Source: Rhodothermales bacterium
GTDB lineage: Bacteria; Bacteroidota; Rhodothermia; Rhodothermales; VXPQ01
Length of the DNA: 64,000 nucleotides
Direction of reading: 5' to 3'
NCBI GenBank assembly: GCA_022821845.1
Contig: JAJECT010000033.1
Coordinates: 40,803-104,802, forward strand
The first letter of the stretch is position 1. Each line of letters starts with the position of its first letter. Made by a program: the position numbers and the translations under genes. A model generated the notes under the pieces. The model did no database searches and was not told the DNA's origin. It was given only the letters and a program-made list of their open reading frames with translations. Of this stretch, positions 30,798 through 39,251 are shown in pieces.

Positions 30798-31993
30798 AAC
30801 CGGGTACGCTTGCCATTCACGGCTGTATGCCGGCGCCCGCAGACGCGCCCTACGCGCCTTCCGCGCCTGCCCTCGAAATGGCGGCCAGCTTCCATTACCG
30901 CCGCGCGGCGGACATGACGGCCGTGGCCAACGGGGAAATGGAGGGGTTCGTGTATCAGCGCTACGGCAACCCGACCGCCGCCGCCTTGCAGCGTCAGGTT
31001 GCCTTGCTCGAAGGCGGCGACAGCGCACTGGCGTGCAGTTCGGGCATGGCGGCGCTCAACATTGCCTTGCTTGCGGCGCTTCGGGATCGCCCCGCGTCTA
31101 TTCTGACCGCCAACGTGTTGTTCGGGGAGACATTCCAGCTGTTGCGCCTCCTGGAGCAGCAGGACGTCGCGACCCGCTATGCGGACCCCTGCGACCCGGA
31201 GGCGTTCGAGGCGGCGCTCAAGGCTACCGACACGGGGTGCATTCTGGTGGAGACAGTTTCGAATCCCCTGGTTCGCGTAACCCCGATGGACGCTATTTGC
31301 GCCATCGCCAAACGCCATGGCGTACCCGTGGTGGCGGACGCTACGTTCACCACGCCCATCCTGAGCCGTCCGCTCGAGGCGGGCGCCGATATTGTCATGC
31401 ACAGCGCCACCAAGTACCTTGCGGGCCATGGGGACGTACTGGGCGGCCTGGCCATATGCCGAGCGCCCCATGCGGACTGGATGCAGGAACTGGGGCGCCA
31501 TCTGGGTCCGAATCTTGGACCGTTTCATTCGTTTTTGACGATTCGGGGAATCAAGACGCTGCCGCTGCGCATGGAGGAGCACAGCCGGAACGCCTTGCAT
31601 GTGGCGCGTATGCTCGAAGCGCATCCCCGGGTCGGGACGGTGCATTACCCTGGTCTCGCCAGCCATCCGGACCAGGCGGCGGCGGATCGGCTGTTTGATC
31701 GCGGCCCCGACGGCGAAACCTTGTATGGCGGCATGGTGGGTTTTGAAATACTTGACGCCGACGAGGCCGCTGTTTTCCGGTTCGCCAATGCCTTGCGGCT
31801 GGCGGTTCGGGCGACGAGCCTCGGCGACGTGCACTCGATCATGACGCACCCGGCGACCACGACGCACAGGAACATCGGCGCCGGACGGCGGGCGCAGCTG
31901 GGCATTGGGGACAATCTCGTTCGGCTCTCGGTGGGAATCGAGGACCCGGAGGACATTGCGGCGGACCTTGCGCAGGCGCTGGAGCAGGTTTGA
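30794..31993 (+). CDS. Trans-sulfuration PLP enzyme, paralog 2
   Basis: VYQRYGNPTAAALQRQVALLEGG, VADATFTTPILSRPLEAGADIVMHSATKYLAGHGDVLGG; ATGA overlap with paralog 1. Confidence 0.92.
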   Translation: MKPGTLAIHGCMPAPADAPYAPSAPALEMAASFHYRRAADMTAVANGEMEGFVYQRYGNPTAAALQRQVALLEGGDSALACSSGMAALNIALLAALRDRPASILTANVLFGETFQLLRLLEQQDVATRYADPCDPEAFEAALKATDTGCILVETVSNPLVRVTPMDAICAIAKRHGVPVVADATFTTPILSRPLEAGADIVMHSATKYLAGHGDVLGGLAICRAPHADWMQELGRHLGPNLGPFHSFLTIRGIKTLPLRMEEHSRNALHVARMLEAHPRVGTVHYPGLASHPDQAAADRLFDRGPDGETLYGGMVGFEILDADEAAVFRFANALRLAVRATSLGDVHSIMTHPATTTHRNIGAGRRAQLGIGDNLVRLSVGIEDPEDIAADLAQALEQV

Positions 31994-32242
31994 ATACGGA
32001 GAATCTGCTGCCGCAACGCAGCGCTGTCGCGGCCTGGCTACCCCCGCAATCCGCCCGCTTGCCTGCGCCGGGCGGCGTTTTCAGGGATTTTTCGGAAACA
32101 TGCCGGGCGGCCCGGCGTGTTCACTTGTAGCCTGAAAGCCCTGCCGCTTCGTCACTGTTTGCCGACGCGCGCGCCGCAGCCTCCGGGATTCCGAAAATTC
32201 CAGGTACCCTTGAAGTAACGCGCTTCTTTCCCGCCTTGCACC

Positions 32243-32926
32243 ATGTTGTCCCTCTCCGTTATCCTGATTTTGAGTTATCTGGTCGGTTCCGTGCCGGGCA
32301 GCGTCTGGGTAGGCAAGTGGATGCACGGCATAGACATTCGCCTGTACGGGAGCCGCAACGCCGGCGCCACGAACGTTTTCCGGGTGCTTGGCTGGAAAGC
32401 CGGCGTGCTGGCTTCCCTCGTGGACCTGGGCAAGGGGCTGTTGGCCGCAGGAGCCGTCGCCTCGCTTCGCCTGGATATGCTGCCTGCGGGGTTCGCCGTC
32501 TGGCAAATGGAAGTCGTCGTGCGGCTCCTGGCGGGCGTGGCGGCGATCATAGGACATATGTATCCGGTGTGGGCCGGTTTTCGCGGGGGCAAGGGCGTAA
32601 ATACCGCGGCGGGCGTACTGTTTGCCCTGACGCCTGCTACGATGGGGATTACGCTGGCCATTTTCCTGATCGTGCTGATTTCTTCCCGGTATGTTTCTGT
32701 GGCTTCCCTTTCGGCGGCGGCGGCGTTTCCGTCTGTGGTGGCCATTCGGCGCTACGTATTCGACATCGAGCGGGTGGATCCAAGCCTGCTTGTTTTCGGG
32801 ATTGCGATTACGCTGGGCATTGTCGTGGCGCACCGGACGAACATCCGCCGCTTGGTCCGGGGAACGGAGAACCGGATACGTTCCTTCCGTCCGGCGAAAG
32901 GAATGAAGGGCCGGGGCGAATTGTAG
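32243..32926 (+). CDS. plsY: Acyl-phosphate:glycerol-3-phosphate acyltransferase
   Basis: LSYLVGSVPGSVWVGKWMHGIDIRLYGSRNAGATNVFRVLGWKAG, GHMYPVWAGFRGGKGVNTAAG. Confidence 0.95.
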   Translation: MLSLSVILILSYLVGSVPGSVWVGKWMHGIDIRLYGSRNAGATNVFRVLGWKAGVLASLVDLGKGLLAAGAVASLRLDMLPAGFAVWQMEVVVRLLAGVAAIIGHMYPVWAGFRGGKGVNTAAGVLFALTPATMGITLAIFLIVLISSRYVSVASLSAAAAFPSVVAIRRYVFDIERVDPSLLVFGIAITLGIVVAHRTNIRRLVRGTENRIRSFRPAKGMKGRGEL

Positions 32927-32941
32927 GGAGGGCGCGTCATT

Positions 32942-33946
32942 GTGACCAGACGCATAGCCATGCTGGGGGCGGGCAGTTGGGGGACTGCGCTTGCTATCCT
33001 GCTCGCCAAGTCGGGCCATGACGTCGCGCTTTGGGCCCGCCGCCCGGAGGCCGCCGCCGCCATGCGCCGTACGCGGCGGAATCCTTCGTATCTATCAAGC
33101 GCCCGCCTTCCGGACAGCGTTTTCGTGACGTCCGATATTCGGGAAGCGGTCCGGGCGCGGAATATATGGGTTTTTGCGACGCCCGCGCAGGCCGTGCGCG
33201 CTTGCGCCCTGCAGGTTCGCGGCGAGGCGCGGGGCGATGCGGCGTATGTATCGGTGGCCAAAGGCATTGAAATCGGATCGTTGCAGACGACGACGAGCGT
33301 GCTTGCCGATGTGCTTCGGTCCGTCTCGCCCGAGCGGATCGGGGTGCTTTCCGGGCCCAGCCACGCCGAGGAAGTCGCGGAGGAGAAGCCCACCACCGTG
33401 GTGGCCGCCGCAGGATCGGAGGCTACGGTCGGGGAGATTCAGTCCGCATTCGCCGCGCCGCGCTTCCGGGTGTATCGCAATGCGGACCTGCTTGGGGTAG
33501 AGATTGCCGGTTCCGTAAAGAATGTGATGGCGCTGGCCGCCGGGATCGGAGACGGCCTCGGCTATGGCGACAACACGAAGTCCGCCATCGTTACGCGCGG
33601 CCTGGCGGAAATCCGTCGGCTGGGCCTTGCGATGGGGGCGCGGGAGGGTACGTTTGCGGGCCTTGCGGGCCTTGGCGACCTGGTGGTTACCTGCATGAGC
33701 CGGCACAGCCGGAACCGGTATGTCGGCGAGCGCATCGGGCAGGGCGCGCGCCCGGAGGATATTCGCAAGGAGATGACCATGGTGGCGGAAGGGATGAGCA
33801 CCGCCGATTCGGTCTACCGCCTCGCCCGCCGGCATCGGGTCGAAATGCCCATTACCGAGGCGGTGTATCGTATTCTTTTCGAGGAAATGGCCCCCCGGGA
33901 CGCCGTGGAGGAACTGATGGCGCGGGGGTTGAAGGAGGAGGCGTAG
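32942..33946 (+). CDS. gpsA: NAD(P)-dependent glycerol-3-phosphate dehydrogenase
   Basis: IAMLGAGSWGTALAILLAKSGHDVALWARR, SGPSHAEEVAEEKPTTVV, GSVKNVMALAAGIGDGLGYGDNTKSAIVTRGLAEI. GTG start possible at 32942. Confidence 0.95.
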   Translation: MTRRIAMLGAGSWGTALAILLAKSGHDVALWARRPEAAAAMRRTRRNPSYLSSARLPDSVFVTSDIREAVRARNIWVFATPAQAVRACALQVRGEARGDAAYVSVAKGIEIGSLQTTTSVLADVLRSVSPERIGVLSGPSHAEEVAEEKPTTVVAAAGSEATVGEIQSAFAAPRFRVYRNADLLGVEIAGSVKNVMALAAGIGDGLGYGDNTKSAIVTRGLAEIRRLGLAMGAREGTFAGLAGLGDLVVTCMSRHSRNRYVGERIGQGARPEDIRKEMTMVAEGMSTADSVYRLARRHRVEMPITEAVYRILFEEMAPRDAVEELMARGLKEEA

Positions 33947-33964
33947 GGGGTGGCAAAACGGACA

Positions 33965-34010
33965 ACCTTAATTATTTAAGTCGAAAAATTTTCACCTTAA
34001 TTTTTAAGGT
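33965..34010. promoter_or_regulatory. Two 17-bp palindromic boxes, ACCTTAATTATTTAAGT and ACCTTAATTTTTAAGGT
   Basis: 33965-33981 (one mismatch from palindromic) and 33994-34010 (perfect ACCTTAA-TTT-TTAAGGT), 29 bp apart. Confidence 0.45.
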
Positions 34011-34199
34011 TGCCGGTTGATCAGCGTATCCTTAATGCGGTGGACGCGCTATTCAAGTTCCCGCCGCCCTGTCTTGGCTCCGGCGGAAACCGCCGCCGCC
34101 CCGAGGTTTCCAGGTTTCCTCCTTTCCAACCGTTTCCGTATCTTCCCTCCGCTCCGCATTTTTCCTGGCCGCGCGCCCTCGAATCGCTTTCTGATCGCC

Positions 34200-35054
34200 A
34201 TGCATCGCATCGGATTCAACTTGCTTCCCTGGTCCGCCACCGTATCCGAAGCGCTATACCCGAACATCGAACGCATCCGGGAGATAGGGTACGATGGGAT
34301 AGAGTATTCGATGGGGGCGCAGGATGCGGCTGCATACCGGGGCCTCGGGGCGTTTCTGGCTGATCTGGATATGGCGTGCTCGTCGTGTCTTGCACTGGCC
34401 CCGGAGCATAATCCGGCCAGTTCCGACGCTGCTGTCCGGCAACAAGGCCTGGAGAAAATCCAGTGGGCCATTGACCGGTCCGCAGATACCGGCGCGGACG
34501 TGATCTGCGGACCGTTCCACTCTGCCTTTGCCTGGTTTACGAAAGCCGCGCCGACGCCGGACGAGGTCCGCTGGAGCGCCGACGTGCTTCGGGAAGCAGG
34601 CGAATACGCGGAACAGGCGGGCGTAATGCTGGCGCTGGAGGCCCTGAACCGGTTCGAATGCTATCTATGCAACACCATGCAGCAACTCGTCGAACTGACG
34701 CGCAGGGTGGACCATCCGTTCGTTCAGGTCATGTTCGACACGCACCATGCGAATATCGAGGAGAAGTCCTTTGCCGGGGCGATCCGCAGGGCGGCGCCGC
34801 ACCTGGTTCACGTGCATATTAGCGAGAACGACCGGGGCACGCCGGGCGACGGGATCGTAGCCTGGCGGGACGTTTTCGAAACCCTTTCCGAGGTGGGGTA
34901 CGAAGGATGGCTCACCATCGAGTCGTTCACCCGAGCCGATCCGGATTTCGCCAATGCGATCAATGTGTGGCGCAGCTTTTCCGAACCCTGGGACATTGCG
35001 GAGCAGGGGTACGCCTTTATCCGGCGGCAACTTCGCGAAACGGCGAGCGGCTGA
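34200..35054 (+). CDS. Sugar 3-epimerase-like TIM barrel (D-tagatose/L-ribulose 3-epimerase-like)
   Basis: EALNRFECYLCNT, MFDTHHANIEEKSF, HVHISENDRGTPGDGIVAW resemble ketose 3-epimerase signature blocks. Confidence 0.8.
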   Translation: MHRIGFNLLPWSATVSEALYPNIERIREIGYDGIEYSMGAQDAAAYRGLGAFLADLDMACSSCLALAPEHNPASSDAAVRQQGLEKIQWAIDRSADTGADVICGPFHSAFAWFTKAAPTPDEVRWSADVLREAGEYAEQAGVMLALEALNRFECYLCNTMQQLVELTRRVDHPFVQVMFDTHHANIEEKSFAGAIRRAAPHLVHVHISENDRGTPGDGIVAWRDVFETLSEVGYEGWLTIESFTRADPDFANAINVWRSFSEPWDIAEQGYAFIRRQLRETASG

Positions 35055-35117
35055 CCATTTTGCGCGCTTTCCGCTTGCTCCAGGCATAATCTTACACCTT
35101 TTCTTACGCTTTTTCCT

Positions 35118-35957
35118 ATGTCCGGCACGTTCCCGCTTCCCTTTCGTTTCGGCGCCGAGGTGTATACCTGGTTCATGCAAGAAGAGGGCAGGGCCTACGC
35201 GAACCGCCTGGACCATATGATTCGCGTATCCGCGGCGGCGGGCTTTGCGGGCATTGAGCCGGTGCACTCCTGGATGGGCGATTTGTCCGACCCGGCGCGC
35301 CTTGAAGACGAACTCCGCGAGGCGGGCATGGCCCTGGCCGCCGTGGCGCTCGTCCTCGAATGGAACGGTCCCGAAGAAACGGAAGCGGAGCGGCGGCAGG
35401 CCGACGAAACGATCCGCCTGTTGCAACGCTTTCCCGGGGCCTTGTTGTGCACGGTCCAGCTGCCCACGGGCCGCCACGACCTTGCCGTCCGGCAAAAAAA
35501 CCTGGTGTCCAACGTCAACGCGGCGTCGCGCCGGGCCGCCGACGCGGGGGTCGTCGCCACGTTTCATCCCAATTCCCCGCATACCTCGATTCACCGTACC
35601 GAAGAAGATTATCGCGTCGTGCTGGAGAACCTCGACGCATCCGTTACCGGCTGGACGCCCGACGTCGGGCATATCGCCAACGGGGGCATGGACCCGCTCG
35701 CCAAGATGCAGGAGTACGAAAGCCTCATAAACCATGTGCATTACAAGGACTGGGACGGAGATCCGGAGTTCGTCGTGATGGGGGCCGGGAAGATCGACTT
35801 TGCGGGCATTACGAACTGGCTCCTTCGGAAGGGGTACGAAGGGTGGATCATTTGCGAAGACGAAGGCCCCGAGGCCATCGAGGACCCCGACGGGGTGACC
35901 TGCCACGACGGCCGATGGATTCGGGATACGTTGTTGCCCGCCCTGTCGGATTCGTAA
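35118..35957 (+). CDS. Sugar phosphate isomerase/epimerase-family TIM barrel
   Basis: FGAEVYTWFMQEEGRAY, VATFHPNSPHTSIH, GWTPDVGHIANGGMDPL, GAGKIDFAGITNWL. Confidence 0.8.
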   Translation: MSGTFPLPFRFGAEVYTWFMQEEGRAYANRLDHMIRVSAAAGFAGIEPVHSWMGDLSDPARLEDELREAGMALAAVALVLEWNGPEETEAERRQADETIRLLQRFPGALLCTVQLPTGRHDLAVRQKNLVSNVNAASRRAADAGVVATFHPNSPHTSIHRTEEDYRVVLENLDASVTGWTPDVGHIANGGMDPLAKMQEYESLINHVHYKDWDGDPEFVVMGAGKIDFAGITNWLLRKGYEGWIICEDEGPEAIEDPDGVTCHDGRWIRDTLLPALSDS

Positions 35958-35993
35958 TCCATTTTCCTTGCTCTTCTAATCCTGCAATCAAAA

Positions 35994-36797
35994 ATGCCTG
36001 TCGTCCAGACCAACGGGATCGATATGTATTACGGGGAAGCCGGCGACGGCCCGCCGCTGCTCATGATTATGGGCATTACGGCCCCGGGCGCCGTATGGGA
36101 AGCCCACAAGGAGGCCTGGAAAGCGCATTTCAGGTGCGTCATGCCAGACAACCGGGGGGTGGGCCGTTCCTCCAAACCCGGCGGAGCGTATACGAGCGCC
36201 CAGATGGCGGACGACATGGCGGGCTTGCTGGACGCCTTGCAACTGGAGCGGGTGCCTGTCGTGGGCGTATCGATGGGAAGCATCATTGCCCAGCAATTGG
36301 CCATCCGGCATCCCGACCGGGTGCGCTCGCTGGTGCTCATGTGTCCCTGGGCGCGCTGCGACCGCTACGCCGCCAGTATTTTTCGGCATTTGATGGCCAT
36401 CAAGGCGCGGCTGCGGCCCGAAGAGTTCATGGAATACATCCAGCTCCTCATTTTTTCGAAAGGCACCTGGGACGATCTTGAAGGGTACGCCGAGTTGATC
36501 AATGGGCGCACGCACGCATCCGTGGGCGAGGATCCGCAGCCCTTGCATGGGCTCGAAGGACAGGCCCATGCCTGCATCGAACACAATGTGCTGGCTGCGC
36601 TGCCGCAGATTACGGCGCCCACGCTGGTTATCGGGGGCGAGCAGGATATTTTCGTGCCCCCCTGGATGGTCGAAGAAGTGGCTGCGGGGATTCCCAATGC
36701 GGAATTGCATATGTATCCGGGGGCGGGCCATGCTTTTCACTGGGAGCGCATAGAAGATTTCAATCCGCGCGTGGCCGAGTGGCTCCTTGCGCATTAA
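35994..36797 (+). CDS. Alpha/beta hydrolase
   Basis: DMYYGEAGDGPPLLMIMGIT, VVGVSMGSIIAQQLAIRHPDRV (GxSxG), GGEQDIFVPPW, GAGHAFHWE. Confidence 0.9.
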   Translation: MPVVQTNGIDMYYGEAGDGPPLLMIMGITAPGAVWEAHKEAWKAHFRCVMPDNRGVGRSSKPGGAYTSAQMADDMAGLLDALQLERVPVVGVSMGSIIAQQLAIRHPDRVRSLVLMCPWARCDRYAASIFRHLMAIKARLRPEEFMEYIQLLIFSKGTWDDLEGYAELINGRTHASVGEDPQPLHGLEGQAHACIEHNVLAALPQITAPTLVIGGEQDIFVPPWMVEEVAAGIPNAELHMYPGAGHAFHWERIEDFNPRVAEWLLAH

Positions 36798-36818
36798 CCG
36801 GGTAGCATTCCGCATCGC

Positions 36819-38537
36819 ATGGCTTCCGCATACGCCATAGGACTGGATTTCGGCACGAACTCGGTGCGCGCGCTGGTGGCGGACGTGGCCACGGGTCGCG
36901 AGGCAGGCACGGGCGTTTTCGAGTATCCTTCCGGCGAAGAGGGCGTGTTGCTGGATCGGGACCGGCCCGATTTGGCCCGGCAACATCCCGGGGATTACGT
37001 ACGAGGCGTCGAGCGGAGCATTGCCGCCGCCATGGAAGCCGCCGCGCGGGAAGACGACGCCTTCGACCCTGCCCGCGTGATAGGGATTGGGGTCGATACC
37101 ACCGGCTCTACCCCGATTCCGGTGGACCGGGAAGGCGTTCCCCTGGGCCTGTCGGACCGGTTTCGGGATTGCCTGGAAGCGCAGGCCTGGCTTTGGAAAG
37201 ACCACACGGGGCATGCGGAAGCCCGCGCTATCACGGACCGCGCCCGCGCGACGCGCCCGGAATACCTTGCGAAATGCGGGGGGGCGTACAGCTCGGAATG
37301 GTTCTGGGCGAAGATATGGCATTGCTTGCGCGTGGCCCCCGACGTGTTCGAAGCCGCCTGGACCTGGGTGGAGCATGCAGACTGGATTCCGGCGATGCTT
37401 TCCGGCGCGGAGCAGCCGGAGAAGTTGAAGCGGTCAATCTGCGCGGCGGGGCACAAGGCGATGTTTCATACGGATTGGGGCGGCTATCCCGACGAGGAAT
37501 TTCTGGGTTCGCTGGACGAAGCGTTGCTGCGCGTACGGAGGACGCTGCCCGACGAGGCGTTCAATGTGTCGCAGGCGGCGGGCGAATTGACCCCTGAATG
37601 GGCCGGGCGGCTGGGCTTGCCCGTCGGCGTCCCTGTCGCGGTGGGCGCCTTCGATGCGCACCTGGGCGCGGTGGGGTCGGGGATCGCGCCCGGCACGCTG
37701 GTCAAGATCATCGGCACGTCTACCTGCGATTTGATGGTGGCGCCGCTCGACGAGAACCCCCGAGACATTCCCGGATTGTGCGGAATCGTGCCGGAATCCG
37801 TGCTGCCCGGGCACTACGGGATGGAGGCCGGACAGTCCGCGGTGGGCGACATCTTCAACTGGTTCGTGCGTCAGATCCGCCCGGACGGCAAGGGGCACGA
37901 AGCGCTCACGGAGGAAGCCGCCCGGCTCTATCCCGGCGAAAGCGGACTCCTGGCGCTGGACTGGTTCAACGGCAACCGCACGATTCTGGCGGACCCCCGC
38001 TTGACCGGGCTGATCGTGGGCCTGACCTTGCACAGCACGCCGGGGGAAATCTATCGGGCCCTGATCGAGGCGACGGCTTTCGGGGCGCGCCGCATCATGG
38101 AGCGTTTCGAGGCGTACGGCGCGCCGGTCGAGCGCATCGTCAACTGCGGAGGCATATCGGACAAAAACGCGCTGGTCATGCAAATCTATGCAGATGCGAT
38201 GGGGCGCCCGATCATGATTTCGCGCAGCGCCCGGACCTGCGCGCTGGGCGCCGCCGTGAGCGCATCCGTGGCGGCGGGCGCCTCGGCGGGCGGGCATGCC
38301 GATTTTCCGTCGGCCATGCGGGCCATGACGGGCGTGCGTTCGCATGTGTTCGCGCCGGACCCGGAACGTAGCGGCGTCTATGATCGGTTGTACGCCTTGT
38401 ATCGTCGGTTGCACGACGCCTTTGGCACGGGAACGGCGGCGGCGGATGGCGGCGGCGTTTCGGGCGGAGGGGAAACGCCTTGTCTGTTCGACGTAATGAA
38501 ATCCCTGCTGGCCTTGCGCGACGAGGTGCGGACATGA
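36819..38537 (+). CDS. araB: Ribulokinase (FGGY family)
   Basis: IGLDFGTNSVRALVADVATG, GVDTTGSTPIPVD, WVEHADWIPAMLSG, GAFDAHLGAVGSGIAPGTLVKIIGTSTCDL, NCGGISDKNALVMQIYADAMGRP. Confidence 0.93.
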   Translation: MASAYAIGLDFGTNSVRALVADVATGREAGTGVFEYPSGEEGVLLDRDRPDLARQHPGDYVRGVERSIAAAMEAAAREDDAFDPARVIGIGVDTTGSTPIPVDREGVPLGLSDRFRDCLEAQAWLWKDHTGHAEARAITDRARATRPEYLAKCGGAYSSEWFWAKIWHCLRVAPDVFEAAWTWVEHADWIPAMLSGAEQPEKLKRSICAAGHKAMFHTDWGGYPDEEFLGSLDEALLRVRRTLPDEAFNVSQAAGELTPEWAGRLGLPVGVPVAVGAFDAHLGAVGSGIAPGTLVKIIGTSTCDLMVAPLDENPRDIPGLCGIVPESVLPGHYGMEAGQSAVGDIFNWFVRQIRPDGKGHEALTEEAARLYPGESGLLALDWFNGNRTILADPRLTGLIVGLTLHSTPGEIYRALIEATAFGARRIMERFEAYGAPVERIVNCGGISDKNALVMQIYADAMGRPIMISRSARTCALGAAVSASVAAGASAGGHADFPSAMRAMTGVRSHVFAPDPERSGVYDRLYALYRRLHDAFGTGTAAADGGGVSGGGETPCLFDVMKSLLALRDEVRT

Positions 38538-39244
38538 GCGCGACGTACGCCGAACTGAAAGAAGCCGCGTGGCGGGCCAATCTCGACATCGAGGAACTGG
38601 CGGAAAGGACCTGGGGAAACGCCAGCGTGGCGGACGCGCAGGCCGGCGTCATGGCGATCAAGCCAAGCGGGGTTCCCTACGACCGGCTCGCCCCGGACAA
38701 TATGGTCGTTCTGTCCCTGAAAACGGGCAAGATAGTCGAAGGCGCGCTGCGTCCCTCCTCGGATACGCCCACGCATCGGGCGCTGTACCAGGCCTGGCCG
38801 CGTCTTGGCGCGATTACGCATACCCACTCCCGGTACGCCGTGGCCTGGGCGCAGGCCGAGCGGCCCATTCCCTGTTTCGGGACGACCCATGCCGATCATT
38901 TCCGGGGAAGCATTCCCGTGACGCGGCGGATGCGCAAGGACGAGATTGCCCAGGCCTACGAACGCAATACGGGTCTCGTCATTGTCGAGCGTTTCGAGGA
39001 GGGGGAAATAGATCCGCTGGAGATTCCCGCCGCGCTGGTGGCTTGCCACGGGCCGTTTGCCTGGGGAGCGCATGCTGACGAGGCTGTGGAGAATGCGCTT
39101 GCGCTGGAAACCGTGGCTTGCATGGCGTGGCGGACGAGGGCCCTTCGCCCGGAGGCCGTCGCCATAGACGACGCCCTTCGGGACAAGCATTTTTTGCGCA
39201 AGCACGGCCCTGCGGCGTACTACGGACAACCCCGGGAAAAATGA
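38534..39244 (+). CDS. araD: L-ribulose-5-phosphate 4-epimerase (class II aldolase fold)
   Basis: TWGNASVAD, IKPSGVPYDRLAPDNMVVL, ITHTHSRYAVAWAQAERPIPCFGTTHADHFRGSIPVTR, KHFLRKHGPAAYYGQ; ATGA overlap with araB. Confidence 0.94.
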   Translation: MSATYAELKEAAWRANLDIEELAERTWGNASVADAQAGVMAIKPSGVPYDRLAPDNMVVLSLKTGKIVEGALRPSSDTPTHRALYQAWPRLGAITHTHSRYAVAWAQAERPIPCFGTTHADHFRGSIPVTRRMRKDEIAQAYERNTGLVIVERFEEGEIDPLEIPAALVACHGPFAWGAHADEAVENALALETVACMAWRTRALRPEAVAIDDALRDKHFLRKHGPAAYYGQPREK

Positions 39245-39251
39245 GGCCGTC

